A stretch of 64,000 bases of DNA. Origin: Pohlia nutans. Lineage: Eukaryota; Streptophyta; Bryopsida; Bryales; Mniaceae. This document shows, piece by piece, positions 49,524-61,356 of the stretch (position 1 is the first letter of the stretch; each line of letters begins with the position of its first letter). The stretch lies in assembly GCA_022496805.1 (NCBI GenBank), contig CM040085.1, positions 13,111,811 through 13,175,810 on the forward strand. Direction: 5' to 3'. The position numbers and the translations under genes were made by a program. The notes beneath the pieces were generated by a model. That model made no database searches and was not told the DNA's origin. It was given only the letters and a program-made list of their open reading frames with translations.

Positions 49524-52090
49524 CAAGCTAAGCATGCATTACACTAAATAGTGAAATTAGGTTGCTTGAAAAATTAGGTTAACTTACCCCAAGAAAGTTA
49601 CTTCACAAGCCATCAAAGTCAACAAATGTTTCACAAATATTTCTATTTGTACATATGAAAGTTCATGAGTCCTAATTACAACAATATCTAATTCAAAAAT
49701 AGTGCATTCTTCTACAGTAACAATAAATATTTATATAGTATCAAATGTTGAATTAGTGAGGGGCAACCTAATTTCACTATTTAGTGATGATTCTGCGTGA
49801 GTAGCACAATGATACTGTTCATCACAACATATGGGTACACAAAAGTAGTGCACAAATTTGACTACTTTAGTTGCTATATTCTTCATACAAAGATTCCACA
49901 AAAAGATTCTGAGATTTCTCCTAGTCTTGTTTTTAATGTTAATTTTATCTTAGTTCTTGCTAGTGCACATTGGAAGTATTTTACATTCAACTTATGATAT
50001 CATGTGCAAACAAAGAATAATGTTTTGGAGTCTATCAGTAATAATTATACTGCTATTCTTAATATATTTTGATGTCACTTTTAGAAAGTATGGAATATTT
50101 TTGGAATAGATCTTAGATATTCTTGACATGAATTTTGAACCTTGTTTTTTTGAGATTTTTTTAATAATTTTTACTTGAAAAGAAAGAATTTTTTTTACCC
50201 TATATTTATTTCGTACGTAGATTTTTAATACAAAGGTAGTGATGCCCTTGAACATGTATGTTGGCACTATTCAATGAGGATTCCAATACATTTTAGCATG
50301 TACTTTCAACTTCAAGGCATATACATTTAAACAAGAATCTATAAGGGCTGTTTATTGTCTCTGCCCCGCCGGGGGAGAGACTACGGAAACACTTTGAGGA
50401 GTTACCAGGAGTTATGTGCCTGGACAATAAAATGAAGCCGTAAAAATAAATCTGGGATAAATACTAAGGCAGAGACTTTGCGACTAGCTACTTGTTTATA
50501 TATATATATAGAATTATAAGGGCTCCTTACATATAAAGTCACAATTAGATGTAGTCAGCCAAAAAAAATCACGAATTTTGCCAAAATCTTATTTGATTTT
50601 GGGAGTGGATACTTTTACACTAGAAAAAATGAACAAAAAAGTAAATGAAATTGTAGAAGTCTTTTAAAACAAATACTAAAATTGTCACTATTTGGATGGA
50701 AGTGTCTTATAATAGATAATTTTATAGATGAGTATATATACCAATATGAATGATTCAAAAAGGCATTGAGAGGGAGAGGAGAGAGGGGAGGGAGAAGGAG
50801 AGTGACATAGAATGCGCAGCTGCGCACCCTACGGCCGAAAAAAGCAATTTATTTTTCTTTCTTCTCCGCTGCCGTTTAGGGTTCAAGGACGATTTGGTGA
50901 CTATATGCACCCTATATTTATCTATTTATTATTATTATTTTTTTTCTTCTTTGTTAGGGTCAGCGCTAGGAATGGCAAGCTAAACTCTAACAAAGAAGAG
51001 GGAAAAAAAATTAAAAATCAAGAATTAAAATTAAAATTATTATTATTTTAATTAATTAGGCTTTAGAGTTGCAAATGGCAAGTTGAACCCTAACTAAGAA
51101 GAAGAAGAAAGAAGAAAAAATGAAAAAAAAAAGAAAAAAGAAAAAAGAAAAAAAAACCTTGGTGCAAGTGTGGAATCCGCGGCTACACAATAAGAGCCAG
51201 AAATGAAAGGAGAAGGATGAAGAAAAAAATAAAAGAGAATAAAAAAAGACAAGATGAAAGACAAAAAGGAAGACAAGAGGAAGACAAGAAAGAAGACAAG
51301 AAAGAAAACAAGATAAAACAAAAGATAAATGAAAAGATAAAGATAAAGATAAAAAATAAATAAAGAATTGTTTGTTTACAATGTAAGATTGTAAGTTATT
51401 GTAGAAAGACAAAATCGATTATTTTTAAGTTAGAACATTTTAGAGAATTATTTTAAAGTCAAATTTGCTCATGAAATGAGCACACTTGGCCAAGTGCATA
51501 CTGAATAGCAAATTGCATGTTTTTTGTTGTTTGGATTTGTGTTGGCATCCAATTATGAGAGAAATGTCTTATGTCTATGCTCCTGAAGTAGAATAATTTA
51601 GCTTTCAGTTGTAACTATGAAAAGAATTCCTTGATTTCTTAGTACTTGGTAGCCTAATATATGCCTCGGTCTAAGCATTGTACATTCAAAGAAGTGAGGG
51701 TAAATGTCAAAGCCATATAAGATATCATTTCATCTCCTTCTATTTCCAAAATCGATCTATATAAGCTTATTTCCTAAGTGCAAGAGATCCTACTGCACTC
51801 TAGGAATATGACAGAAAGAATCTATAATTGACATATATTAACTAATAAAAATTTGATTATTCAAAGTCCTACATCAAAACTAAGGTTGTCTAACTAGATT
51901 TTCCTATTTAACACTCAATAAGACATCAAACACGACATCGAAGGCAAACAACAAACTATTAAACAAAGCCCCTCGTCTGTTAAACAAACATATTTTTAGA
52001 ACATTAACACACATTTCGTTAAATTTGCACGATTTTCAATCCGGAATTAGTATATTCTGTTAATTTTGGACGGGATAATAGTGATGGGGA
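49524..52090. other. AT-rich spacer, no gene seen
   Basis: A TA microsatellite lies near 50498-50512, and a strongly purine-biased tract at 51090-51360 (AAG/GAAAA-rich) produces long but meaningless open frames on the minus strand. A segment at about 50340-50500 with GTCTCTGCC near one end and GGCAGAGAC near the other may be an old inverted-repeat element. No gene is supported. Confidence 0.5.
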
Positions 52091-52786
52091 GGTGGCTAGA
52101 GCAGCTGGATATGGGGAGGCCTCCCTAGAAGACAGGGGAGGCCTCCCCAGAAGACAGCTGCTTGCACGCAGCTGGAGCGTGGTATTGAACTGAAAATGGG
52201 CTAGAGGCGCAATGTTGGTTGGGGAGATCTCCCCAGTGTATTCAGAAATCGGCCTGTGGGGGGGTCTGATTGCCACAGACTAGACATTTAGACGGTAGGG
52301 AGCCCTCCCTATCCAAGGTCCGTGGAAGGGAAGGCCTCCCGACCTTGGTAGGAAGGTACGACGACTGAGTATTGAACAAGACGCGACTGTCCTATGCAGA
52401 GAGAATCCCTACTTTAGAGAAAATATGGGGTCTCCAGGTGTCCAACTTGCATTTCGAATTACCGTCGAAAATAAATAAAAAATAGAGCCTCCGCCCTGGC
52501 GTATAAGGTGGTGACATTGGATATTCAACTGTTGCCACCAATGAGAGCACATTGTGGAAAACAGTTTAATATGTTGCGTACCATCAGTCGTGGTACTGTT
52601 TGAAACAATATTAAATTTATGTACCATTGTCCCATGTCCTCCCGATGTGAGTTAGAAACAATATATAATTGTGTGTACATCCGAGGACTAGTCCTACGTT
52701 TCTATCGTGGAGCCGCCAACGATGTGACCACAACGGTCAATGCTGTGACCAACAAGTGCATTTTAAATTTGGTGTAACAAGCCGTT

Positions 52787-53126
52787 GCAAACAAAGAGCC
52801 CTACAACTGCTTGAGACTAGCAAATCAAGTTTCTAGCAACCATTCACACATGTTGGAAACTAGCAATGAGTTGGAAACGAAGAGTCAAGCAAGTGGAAAA
52901 GACTACCGAAACTAGTTGTTGGAAACAACTACAATACAATTGGTGGAAACTAGAATGCAAACAAAGAGCCCTACAACTGCTTGAGACTAGCAAATCAAGT
53001 TTCTAGCAACCATTCACACATGTTGGAAACTAGCAATGAGTTGGAAACGAAGAGTCAAGCAAGTGGAAAAGACTACCGAAACTAGTTGTTGGAAACAACT
53101 ACAATACAATTGGTGGAAACTAGAAT
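52787..53126 (+). repeat. Perfect 170-bp tandem duplication
   Basis: The segment beginning GCAAACAAAGAGCCCTACAA at 52787 is repeated directly at 52957; by eye the two 170-bp copies are identical, and a third breaks off after GCAAACAA at 53127. The unit contains several TTGGAAAC(T/A)A words. No gene is evident. The identity implies a recent duplication, or an assembly artefact. Confidence 0.85.
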
Positions 53127-53887
53127 GCAAACAATCTGGCGGGAAAAGATGCCAACAGTACAAGGTGACCATCCGAATTGTTACCAACCGTACAAATAGT
53201 GATGGCAGCATCTCCACGTGGAAATAAGGTCAACGTTGGAACTCCCGCCATGTTGGAACTCCTGCTACGTTAGAACTCTCGCCGTCCTCGTGTACAACGC
53301 AAGTACCATCATGTCAAACACTAGTTTCTAGTTTACAGTAAGTTAAACCAGGTTTATTTGTGGTATTTTACGTGTTTTGGTACTTGAAGGGTTGCATAAA
53401 ATATTCGGCTCGATATTCTATTTTAAGCAGGTGCTCATTACAGTTACCAACACAAGTACATGTTGGACACGCACAGTCGTTGCCACTTCGGCCTGTACGT
53501 TGCCAACAGGGCCCATGATGTTGCCACATCGGCCCATCACGGTGCCAACTCGGCCATGGCTCCGGGTTCTGATTGGCTTGCGGAACTGATTGCAACTTGC
53601 TGCAGGTACCATAAATGTGCAATATATGCCATTTTTGGAAACAATTAATTCATTTCCAAGCCAAAAGTACCGGCCACAAAAGACCCCAAATTTTCTCCAA
53701 TGATTTTTTGATTCCCTTGGTGGTAACAATTCCATGTACAGTGTGGATTACATCCCGATAACAAGAGGACTGTATATTTACATTGATGAAAGTACAAAAT
53801 TCCGGCGAGGGTCATTACAATGCATTGCAAAGTTCAGGGCCCACATCGTTCATGCAAACTTCGGGAAGGGAAGGTCACTCTCCTACA

Positions 53888-54658
53888 CTACGAGGTCGTC
53901 ACTGCGGCCCTCTGTTGCGGCGCCTTAGAGCCCTCCAAGAGGAGTCTCACACGATCAGTTGTAACAGGTGGAGTAGACCAAGTGGGTCTGTTCCACTCAA
54001 CGAACTCCCGAACGTCGCCTGTCCATGCACGCAAATTGACTAGCCACCTCCTCATTGCCACGAGCCCGGGAGGTGCTTTCGGATCACTGGAACGGTACGT
54101 AAACGGGTGGATTGCATTGCGGGGATCGTTCATGCAACTCTTGTCGGGCGAGTCGTCGATGAGGATTGTGTTCGACGTGTTAGCATCGGGGCATTGTGCG
54201 AAGAACTTGGAGAGGGGTTTTAGGAAAATGGGCTTCTCCGGGTTCAAGGGATCCCGATGCTGGGAGCACTCACAAAGGTCCTGGCCAAATAGCCGGTCTG
54301 ACCTTAGAATGACTTGGGTGAGTGTCTGCAGTTTTTTCTTGTATCGGTCCAATTTTTTTCTCCCACACGCGGACCAGAAAACGACATCGAACTTGGCAAA
54401 GCAAAACTGCAGGAAATTGTTCAAGTTCTCCCTCCACCGAATTTTTCCGCCGCTCCCGGAGTCGGAGTCACACAACAGTCCGTTCACGTCAAACACAAGA
54501 AATATTGTCGGCGGCGGAGACAAGGGTTGCGAGCGCGAATCCCCCTGCGGAAAGTGTGCCATGGGGAGCGGAGACGGCAGTGTCGCCCGGTCTGTGCAAG
54601 ATACAAACGACGGGTTGTCAGAACCAAAGGCGACGCTTGGAACGCATTGTCTTGTCAT
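53888..54658 (-). CDS. FCP1/NIF-like HAD phosphatase domain protein
   Basis: A 256-aa open frame from a true ATG shows the FCP1/SCP (NLI-interacting factor-like) phosphatase layout. Motif I is FLVFDVNGLLCD (about residues 53-64), then VVFWSACGRKKLD (about 91-103) and the late acidic motif ILIDDSPDKSCMNDP followed by AIHPFTY. Family members dephosphorylate phosphoserine, for example on the RNA polymerase II tail. Here the classical DxDxT reads D-V-N-G-L, so the second Asp, the usual acid/base, is Asn. I believe a DVNGLL form is common in a plant subgroup, but it may mean weak or altered activity. The frame is complete as a single exon, yet GC-rich neighbours upstream on the same strand look like exons, so it could instead be the last exon of a longer gene. 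Confidence 0.72.
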   Translation of the reverse strand: MTRQCVPSVAFGSDNPSFVSCTDRATLPSPLPMAHFPQGDSRSQPLSPPPTIFLVFDVNGLLCDSDSGSGGKIRWRENLNNFLQFCFAKFDVVFWSACGRKKLDRYKKKLQTLTQVILRSDRLFGQDLCECSQHRDPLNPEKPIFLKPLSKFFAQCPDANTSNTILIDDSPDKSCMNDPRNAIHPFTYRSSDPKAPPGLVAMRRWLVNLRAWTGDVREFVEWNRPTWSTPPVTTDRVRLLLEGSKAPQQRAAVTTS

Positions 54659-54893
54659 GGAATACTAGAGTACCAATGGGGAGATCTCCCCATCCAAAGA
54701 GAACACAACACTCATGAAATGAATGACCTATACATGCACTATACACATCGGGAGGGCAAACGTGGTGAAAACATAAGTCATATTCGATAGTCCAACTGAC
54801 AGGACGTACATTACACAAAACGGTCCATCGCAGTTATCACGGCAGACAACACATACGGGCCGATATTCTACGAGGGGAGGCCTCCCTATCTAC

Positions 54894-55562
54894 CTGGAGA
54901 CATATGAGTGTCCGGCGCCTCCAACATGCTCGCCATCATGCCCTCCGCGCTACTGTCAACAACGTCCATGTTCGATCCAGTGACAGGGTCCGCTCGCTTG
55001 GTGGAGTCCTTGGATTTGCCAGCCTTGGCCCGGGCACGCCTCGCCGATTTCTGAGACCCGCCGGCGTCTGTGGATTCCGAACCCGCAACGTTCGGGGCAC
55101 CCGATCCCACGGGTGTACTGACGGGGGCCGCGCGGCCACGTGCAGAACCTCGGCTGGCACTCCCGGGAGAGCCAACGACATCACCGGGCGCCCGGAACTG
55201 AGAACGCGAGCTCCCCCCCGTGTTGGCAGAAGCTTCGGCACCTTGTCCGCGACGCCCGGCGTTGCCACCTCGGACATTCGTTGCAGCACCAGCACCTCGG
55301 CCCGACGGGGTCATGTCAGGGAAAACCACCGGACGGCTTTCCCGACTGGACCTCCGGATCTGACTCGCACCACCGTCATCCCCATCCGTCCCAGGGTTGT
55401 CCGGTTCTACCTGCCGGCGGTCTTTTGCCTTCCTCTTCTGCGAACCCTTCCCCAAACCCCTCTGCGATAGGGAGGCCTCCCCGCCACGGGTTTCCTCGCC
55501 TCCGCTATGGGGGATCCGTAGGCACGGAGGCTTGCGGAGCCAGGGAGGCCTCTCCAGGATCA
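54894..55562 (-). CDS. Putative low-complexity exon, unknown function
   Basis: An open frame of about 223 codons is bounded by an acceptor-like TCTGCAG (before 55562) and a donor TCTCCAG|GTAGAT (at 54893). The product is rich in Gly, Ala, Ser and Arg, contains a basic KRKAKDRR stretch that could be a nuclear signal, and has no recognisable domain. It lies between the FCP1-like frame and the exon interrupted by the Copia element, on the same strand. The phase at both borders could not be matched with confidence to its neighbours, so it is only a candidate exon. Confidence 0.35.
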
Positions 55563-55901
55563 CTGCAGAGCTGGATTCCAGCCAGACGTGAATTCAGATT
55601 TGTCTGACTCAGTGGCATTGGGGAGTGCTCTCTACCAAGTCCCGGCAGGGCGGGGTGCACTCCACCGATGGGGAGAGCTCCCCATGACGGCTAGACGGTG
55701 TGTCAGAGCTCAACGGCATCGGGGACGACTCCCTCGGTCGCCCAGACTGACTGGGAGGGACGCTTTGGGCTGGGGAGGGCTCCGCACGTCGGGCCGGTGG
55801 AGAGAGGCGTGACGGACATGTATCGGACGAAATGTTGTCGGGGTTCTCCACTTCTGGTCCAGAGGACTCCTGCGCGTCATGTGCGTGTCCCGCCCTCGGG
55901 A

Positions 55902-56159
55902 TATTGAAGGTAGAGAAGATTGCACAAGGCACACACACAAACACAAGGAATGCGTAGAAAGAGATGATCTTTACTCAAAGGCCTTCCACCTTAAGTAGTG
56001 TACACTAGGAGGTCACCATGGACAAACCATATGGGATAACTCATCACAAGGACACTCTAGAGATCAGCCCATGCCTAACTCCTCCTCCCACACACCATTA
56101 TTTAGCACCCGTACGTCTTTGGCTTCTAGCAATACTACGTTGCATCAATTACCTCAATA
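55902..56159 (-). repeat. 3' LTR of Copia element
   Basis: The repeat is 258 bp, starts TATTGAAGG and ends CCTCAATA on the plus strand, and is identical by eye to the other LTR. The pol frame stops inside it (56135-56137). Confidence 0.93.
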
Positions 56160-57594
56160 CTCCCACTTTGCGTAGAGCCAAAGCCTCTAAGTCCAAATGC
56201 TATTACTAATCGTTGGTGTCGGTCTCTACAAAGACCCTTTGTGAGCACATCCGCCACCATGTGCTCCGTTGGGCAATACTCCAAATGTATAACTCCCAAT
56301 TCCAACTTCTCCCGAATGAAGTGGTATTGCACATCAATGTGCTTCGTGCGTGAATGATGTGTAGGGTTCTTTGCAAGTGAAATGCACCCTTGGTTGTCAC
56401 ACATAATCGTTGTAGCCTCACCTTGTGTGCAACCCACATCCACCATTAGTTGCCTCAACCAAATGGCCTCCTTCGTGGCATGGCTCGTAGCCATGTACTC
56501 GGCCTCCACCGTTGATGTCGCCGTCGTTTGTTGCCGCTTGCTATTCCACGACACCGCTCCCGATCCGACCTTGAACATGTAGCCCGTTGTCGATCTTCGA
56601 TCGCTCGTGTCTCCCGCGTAGTCCGCGTCACAATAGCCGCTCAACACAATGTCTTTGCCTCCAAGACACAACTTCACATCGCTTGTGCCCCTCAAATAAC
56701 GCATGATCCTCTTGACCGTCATCCAATGCATCGAGCCCGGTCTCGCCATGTGTTGACTCACCACGCTAATTGGATACGCAAGGTCGGGCCGTGTCGCAAT
56801 CATCGCATACATCAACGACCCCACCGCTTGCTTGTATGGCACCTCCGCCATCGATTTAGCCTCCATCGCATACTCCTCCTCCGAAAGCTTGACGAGCTTG
56901 GAGTTTGCATCCAATGGTGTTGCCACGGGCTTACAATCCTCCATCCCGAATCTCTTGAGCACGTCCATCACATACTTGCCTTGACTCATGGTGATAGTGC
57001 GTGTAGCCCTATCACGCACAAACTCAACACCAAGACAAAAGTGCAATTCTCCAAGATCACTCATCTCGTACTCTCTCTCAAGCATGCCTTTTAATGCATT
57101 CATTAAACTCATGAGGCTTGCAAGAATGATCAAATCATCAACATATATGATCACAATCACCACATTTTGCCCCTCTTGCATGAAGTAGAGACTATGATCC
57201 GCAATGCTCCTAGTAAACCCGTGTGCAAGCAAGAACGTGTCAATCTTTTGGTACCACGCTCTTGGAGATTGTTTCAACCCATACAATGATTTTTGCAACT
57301 TACAAACAAGGTGCTCTTTACCTTGTTGCACAAACCCCTCAGGTTGCACCATGTAGATGTCCTCCTCCAAATCGCCATTTAAAAATGCGGTCTTCACATC
57401 CATTTGATGCATCTCCAAGTCCAAGGCCGCTCCAATGGCAAGAATGCATCGAATGGTGGTGAACTTGGCCACGGGAGCAAATGTCTCGTGAAAGTCCACG
57501 CCATGCACTTGCGCGAACCCCTTGGCTACTAATCTTGCCTTGTGACGCACAACAATACCCGAAACATCCCTCTTTGTCCGAAACACCCATTTGC
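56135..57594 (-). CDS. Copia reverse transcriptase and RNase H
   Basis: The frame begins in register at CKWVFRTKRDVSG just after the frame change near 57595 and runs to 56135, about 486 residues. Reverse transcriptase motifs are KARLVAKGF, QMDVKTAFLNGDL, LYGLKQSPRAW and the catalytic IIYVDDLI. The RNase H part has YCDADYAGD, RRSTTGYMF and EAEYMA, and ends with DVLTKGL. These activities copy the element RNA into DNA in cytoplasmic particles. No internal stop is present. The stop codon lies 25 bp inside the 3' LTR. The open frame extends upstream to 57637, but that part is out of register with the family. Confidence 0.92.
56160..56169 (-). other. Copia polypurine tract
   Basis: On the sense strand AAAGTGGGAG directly precedes the 3' LTR. 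This is the expected plus-strand primer for reverse transcription. Confidence 0.75.
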
Positions 57595-60288
57595 AGCAAT
57601 GGGGTTGCGATCCTTTGGAATGGGAGTTAATTGCCACGTACCGTTAGCAATTAGAGAGTCGTACTCCTCTTGCATGGCGCGCTCCCACTTGACCGCATCC
57701 TCACCTTGCATGGCTTCTCGAATGGTCAATGGACCATCCGATAATGCCACATTCGCATGCTCGTCCTCCACTTGAGGGAAGATGTGGTTCTTCCACCATT
57801 CTCCAGGTGGCTTGCGCGATCTCTCGGGGTACCGCCGCTCGCTTGAAGAAACTTGCTCCTCTTGCGTGCCCTTTGCGCCATTCTTGGCCTTTGAGCTCGA
57901 TGGCGCTTCAACAACCTCCGTGTCGCCAGCTTCGTCATCACCGTCATCATCACCTACATCAACAACACTAGGAGACTTGGAGGGTGTGTCCACCAAAACG
58001 TCTCCACTACTCCCACTTGGACCAACCTCCAAAGGAGCCTCCATCGTAGACTCCTCACAAAATGTCACATCACGTGACCGAATGATCTTCCTCGTGTCCA
58101 CCGACATGAGTCTATACGCCTTGGTACCTTCACAATACCCAAGAAACACACATTTCAAGGCCTTAGCCTCGAGTTTCGTCCTCCGTTCGTCGGGAACCTT
58201 CGCATATGCAATGCATCCAAAGATGCGCATGTGTGCAACACATGGTTGCCTCCCACTCCACGCTTGCTCCGGCGTCATGCCTTCAACCGCGCTTGTTGGA
58301 CACCGATTGCGTGTGTATACCGCATTCACCACCGCTTCCGCCCAAAGGTCCAACTTCAAGTTTTGAGCGTGCAACATGCTCCTCGCCATCTCTACAATGG
58401 TGCGATTTGCGCGCTCCGCAACTCCATTTTGTTGAGGCGTGTACGGGGCCGAAGTTTGGCGTGCGATGCCTTCATTCTTCAAAAGCTCGTCAAATTTCTT
58501 GGACATGTACTCGCCGCCATTGTCCGACCGAAACACCTTGATCTTCAACTCGGATTGGTTCTCCACCAATGTCTTGAACTCCTTGAACTTCTCAAAGCAC
58601 TCACTCTTGGCTTTGATAGGGTAGAGCCATATCTTCCTTGAAAAATCATCGATGAAGGTCACAAAGTACTTGCAACCTCCCATCGATGTGGTCTTCATGG
58701 GGCCACACACATCCGAATGCACGATCTCCAAAACTTTTGTGGCCCGTGTCGCCCCTTCACCCGCAAATGGCAACCGTTGTTGCTTGCCTTCAATGCAACC
58801 TTCACACGTGAATGTAGAAGCATCCACTTTCAATTGATGAAGATCCATACCGCTTACCATGCCGCGTAGTGTCTTCACACTCTTGATGTTCAAATGGCCA
58901 AGTCGACGATGCCACAACGCCAACTTGTCGTCCTTCAAGTTTGAATGCGCCAACGCCGCCGATTCCTTCGAATGCACCTTGGAGAACTTGATGTGGTACA
59001 AGCCCTCGTGTTCTTCAATGATGGCCACCTCATCTCGACTCGGTGACAACACATAACACCCCTTATCACTAAACTCTACTCTCAAGTGCTTTGCCACTAG
59101 TTGCCTCACCGATAGTAAATTTGCCGTTAGTTTGGGAACGTGGAGGATATCTTTGATAGTGATTGTCTTCACACGACCCCTCACCTCGGTGTCTACAACA
59201 ATTTGGCCCTTGCCAACGGCCTCAAGCACCGTATCATCTCCCAAAATCACTCTCCTTGGATTAATGAGAGCATACGAATGAAAACAAGTTTTATGTGGTG
59301 ACATGTGGCTTGTAGCCCCCGAATCAACAATCCAATCATTCGTACTACCATTGCACAATACATTGCTTGCCATGTTTGCATACTCATCACCAACTTCAAT
59401 CCAATCACTCATGCTTGCATCACCCTCGATACCATCACTCATGCTTGCATCACCCTCGATGCCATCGCTCATGCTTGCCTCATATCTAGCCGTAAATGCG
59501 TACTCATCATCGTCACGAGTTTTAGTGTTGTTTGCACTCTCCCCTTTCTCATCCCTCTTGCGTTTGAAGCAAAATTTGGCAATGTGGCCCTTCTTACCAC
59601 AATAGAAGCACACCTTGTCGCTTGAGCTCCCACCGCCTCCATTCTTGGATTGCTTCGCCACGAGTGCCGCTCCATCTTCTCGAGACTCGTTCTCCTTTCG
59701 CCGCGAAAGCTCGTGCAACAACCGTGAGGTCACATAGTCCAATGTGAGCTCCGTAATGGGTCTTGACTCCATCGCCACGATGAGGTACTCGTATGATGAT
59801 GGAAGGCTCTCCAAAAGTGTCATCACGATGTCACCATCCGTAACCGACACGTCGCAACCGTTGAGTTGATCCGCGAGAGCTTTGACCTTGTTGATGTGCG
59901 CCAACATGTCATCTTCTTCGCCCATCTTGATGGTGAAGAACTTGCGCCTCAAAAACAAAATGTTGGCCAATGTTTTCGCTTCGTGAATGTTGCAAAGCTT
60001 GGACCATGCTTCCGCGGGTGTCTTGCACGAACGAATGTGCGCAAGTTGCGAATCCGCGAGGTTGAGTGCCAAAATGGCAAATGCCTTCTTCTCCCTCCTC
60101 GTGTACGCTTGCATGATCCTAGGATCCGTAGAAGAGAAAGGAGGTTCCTCACTACCCTCGACAATCTCCCACAACTCCTTCTCGGCCATCACCATCTCCA
60201 TTTTGAACTTCCACAAGTGGAAATTCACCCCATCGAACTTGTCCACGACCTTGGGACCCTCACCCTCAAAAGATGCCATGATCCTCAC
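57595..60288 (-). CDS. Copia gag, protease and integrase
   Basis: The open frame runs from 60288, with the likely start MASFEGEG at 60279, through about 895 residues to the frame change near 57595, and stays open to 57529. Gag (about 10-210) has KFDGVNFHLWKFKM. A CCHC zinc knuckle is at 227-240 (C227, C230, H235, C240). The protease has DSGATSHM (D322). The pre-integrase zinc site is in LWHRRLGHLN...CEGCIEGK, and the integrase has HSDVCGPM, FRSDNGGEYM and PQQNGVAERANRT (D, D, E). A ten-residue ASMSDGIEGD repeat occurs three times before the protease (59389-59478). The frame is otherwise intact. Confidence 0.93.
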
Positions 60289-61083
60289 TTACGTATGCCT
60301 CCCCACACAAATGAAACCTCAAACTCAAACACACAACTTTGTTTTTGTGATTTTTTGCTTTGATATTGCACCTTTGTGCACCCAATGGGTTTAAAACAAC
60401 CCCAAACACTAGATCAGCACTTTTGTGCTCCACACACGCCTCCCAACACTCAAATGTGAGAACCCTCACCCAAAAATGCAAAGAGGCTCACCAAAACCCC
60501 TCAAATCACTCAATGGAGCTCAAAACAACTCCAAATGCTTCAATACGACGCCTTAGTGTCCCCAAACACTCAATGCACGTCAATGACACCTTTGTGTCCT
60601 TCAAGAGCACTCACTCAATGCACATGAACTCACACAAGTCCCTCAAAACCCCAATCGCATTGAAATTGCTCAAAACCGCACCTTTGTGCACAAACTAGCT
60701 CCAAATGAAAATTTGAGCACCCCAAGAGCATGAAACACATGCAACACCTCAAAGCAAGTGCCTAATCACTAGGATCAGATGGTAGACCCTCCACGAGAGC
60801 CTTCACACCTCACAAATCACTTGCATTTACTCAAATGCTCACAATTGAACCAAACGAAGTTCCACTCGCAACGAAGAGATAGAAGAAAGAAAAGAAGGAG
60901 ATCAAGGGAAGAAATTGACCAAAGAGAGTGCTCCAACATGTAACTTCAGCCCATGCACACCTCCAAGAAACACCAACGCTTCAACAAGCTCCAAAACCTC
61001 CAACAATGCTCCAAAACCGCCCGTTGCGCACCGACCTCAAAATACTTGCACAAATGCAATCTAATACTCATGAAACACACATG
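60289..61083 (-). other. Copia leader region
   Basis: This stretch lies between the 5' LTR/primer site and gag. It is C- and A-rich on the plus strand with many diverged CCCCAAACACTCAATG-like and CACCTTTGTG words, and it is non-coding. It would form the untranslated leader and packaging region of the element RNA. Confidence 0.7.
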
Positions 61084-61098
61084 AGTGGGCCCATAACC
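61084..61098 (-). other. Copia primer-binding site (initiator tRNA-Met half)
   Basis: The plus strand reads AGTGGGCCCATAACC directly against the 5' LTR. GTGGGCCCATAACC is the anticodon stem-loop sequence of plant initiator tRNA-Met as I recall it, so the element's sense strand is complementary to the inside of the tRNA, not to its 3' end. This is the half-tRNA priming known from Drosophila copia. Confidence 0.7.
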
Positions 61099-61356
61099 TA
61101 TTGAAGGTAGAGAAGATTGCACAAGGCACACACACAAACACAAGGAATGCGTAGAAAGAGATGATCTTTACTCAAAGGCCTTCCACCTTAAGTAGTGTAC
61201 ACTAGGAGGTCACCATGGACAAACCATATGGGATAACTCATCACAAGGACACTCTAGAGATCAGCCCATGCCTAACTCCTCCTCCCACACACCATTATTT
61301 AGCACCCGTACGTCTTTGGCTTCTAGCAATACTACGTTGCATCAATTACCTCAATA
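61099..61356 (-). repeat. 5' LTR of Copia element
   Basis: The repeat is 258 bp and identical by eye to 55902-56159. It is followed on the plus strand by the CGGGA target duplication at 61357-61361. Confidence 0.93.

Larger units (their letters stand above)
52090..55800. repeat. Dispersed GGGGAGGCCTCCCC-type palindromes
   Basis: Short palindromes of the form GGGGAG-RY-CTCCCC or close variants occur near 52113, 52135, 52220, 52331, 54676, 54875, 55467, 55542, 55666 and 55765. More lie near 61385, 62020 and 62048, and the core is amplified in the 27-bp array at 62205-62860. They lie in spacers, putative introns and open frames alike. No similar sequences were seen in the first 50 kb. Confidence 0.7.
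55902..61356 (-). mobile_element. Nearly intact Copia LTR retrotransposon
   Basis: The element is 5455 bp with 258-bp LTRs (55902-56159 and 61099-61356) that look identical, and a 5-bp target duplication CGGGA at 55897-55901 and 61357-61361. In sense order (minus strand) it has 5' LTR, primer site, an ~810-bp leader, gag, protease, integrase, reverse transcriptase and RNase H (Copia order), a polypurine tract and 3' LTR. LTR ends are TATTG...CAATA rather than TG...CA. A single-base frame change separates integrase from reverse transcriptase. Identical LTRs imply a very recent insertion. It lies in the same orientation as the host exon it interrupts. Confidence 0.95.

Noticed and set aside
51056..51412. 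118-codon Phe/Leu/Ser-rich minus-strand frame as a membrane protein
   Set aside because: It is the translation of a purine-rich low-complexity tract and has no other gene features.
56528..60363. Plus-strand open frames across the Copia element
   Set aside because: They are shadows of the gag-pol frames on the minus strand and match no family.
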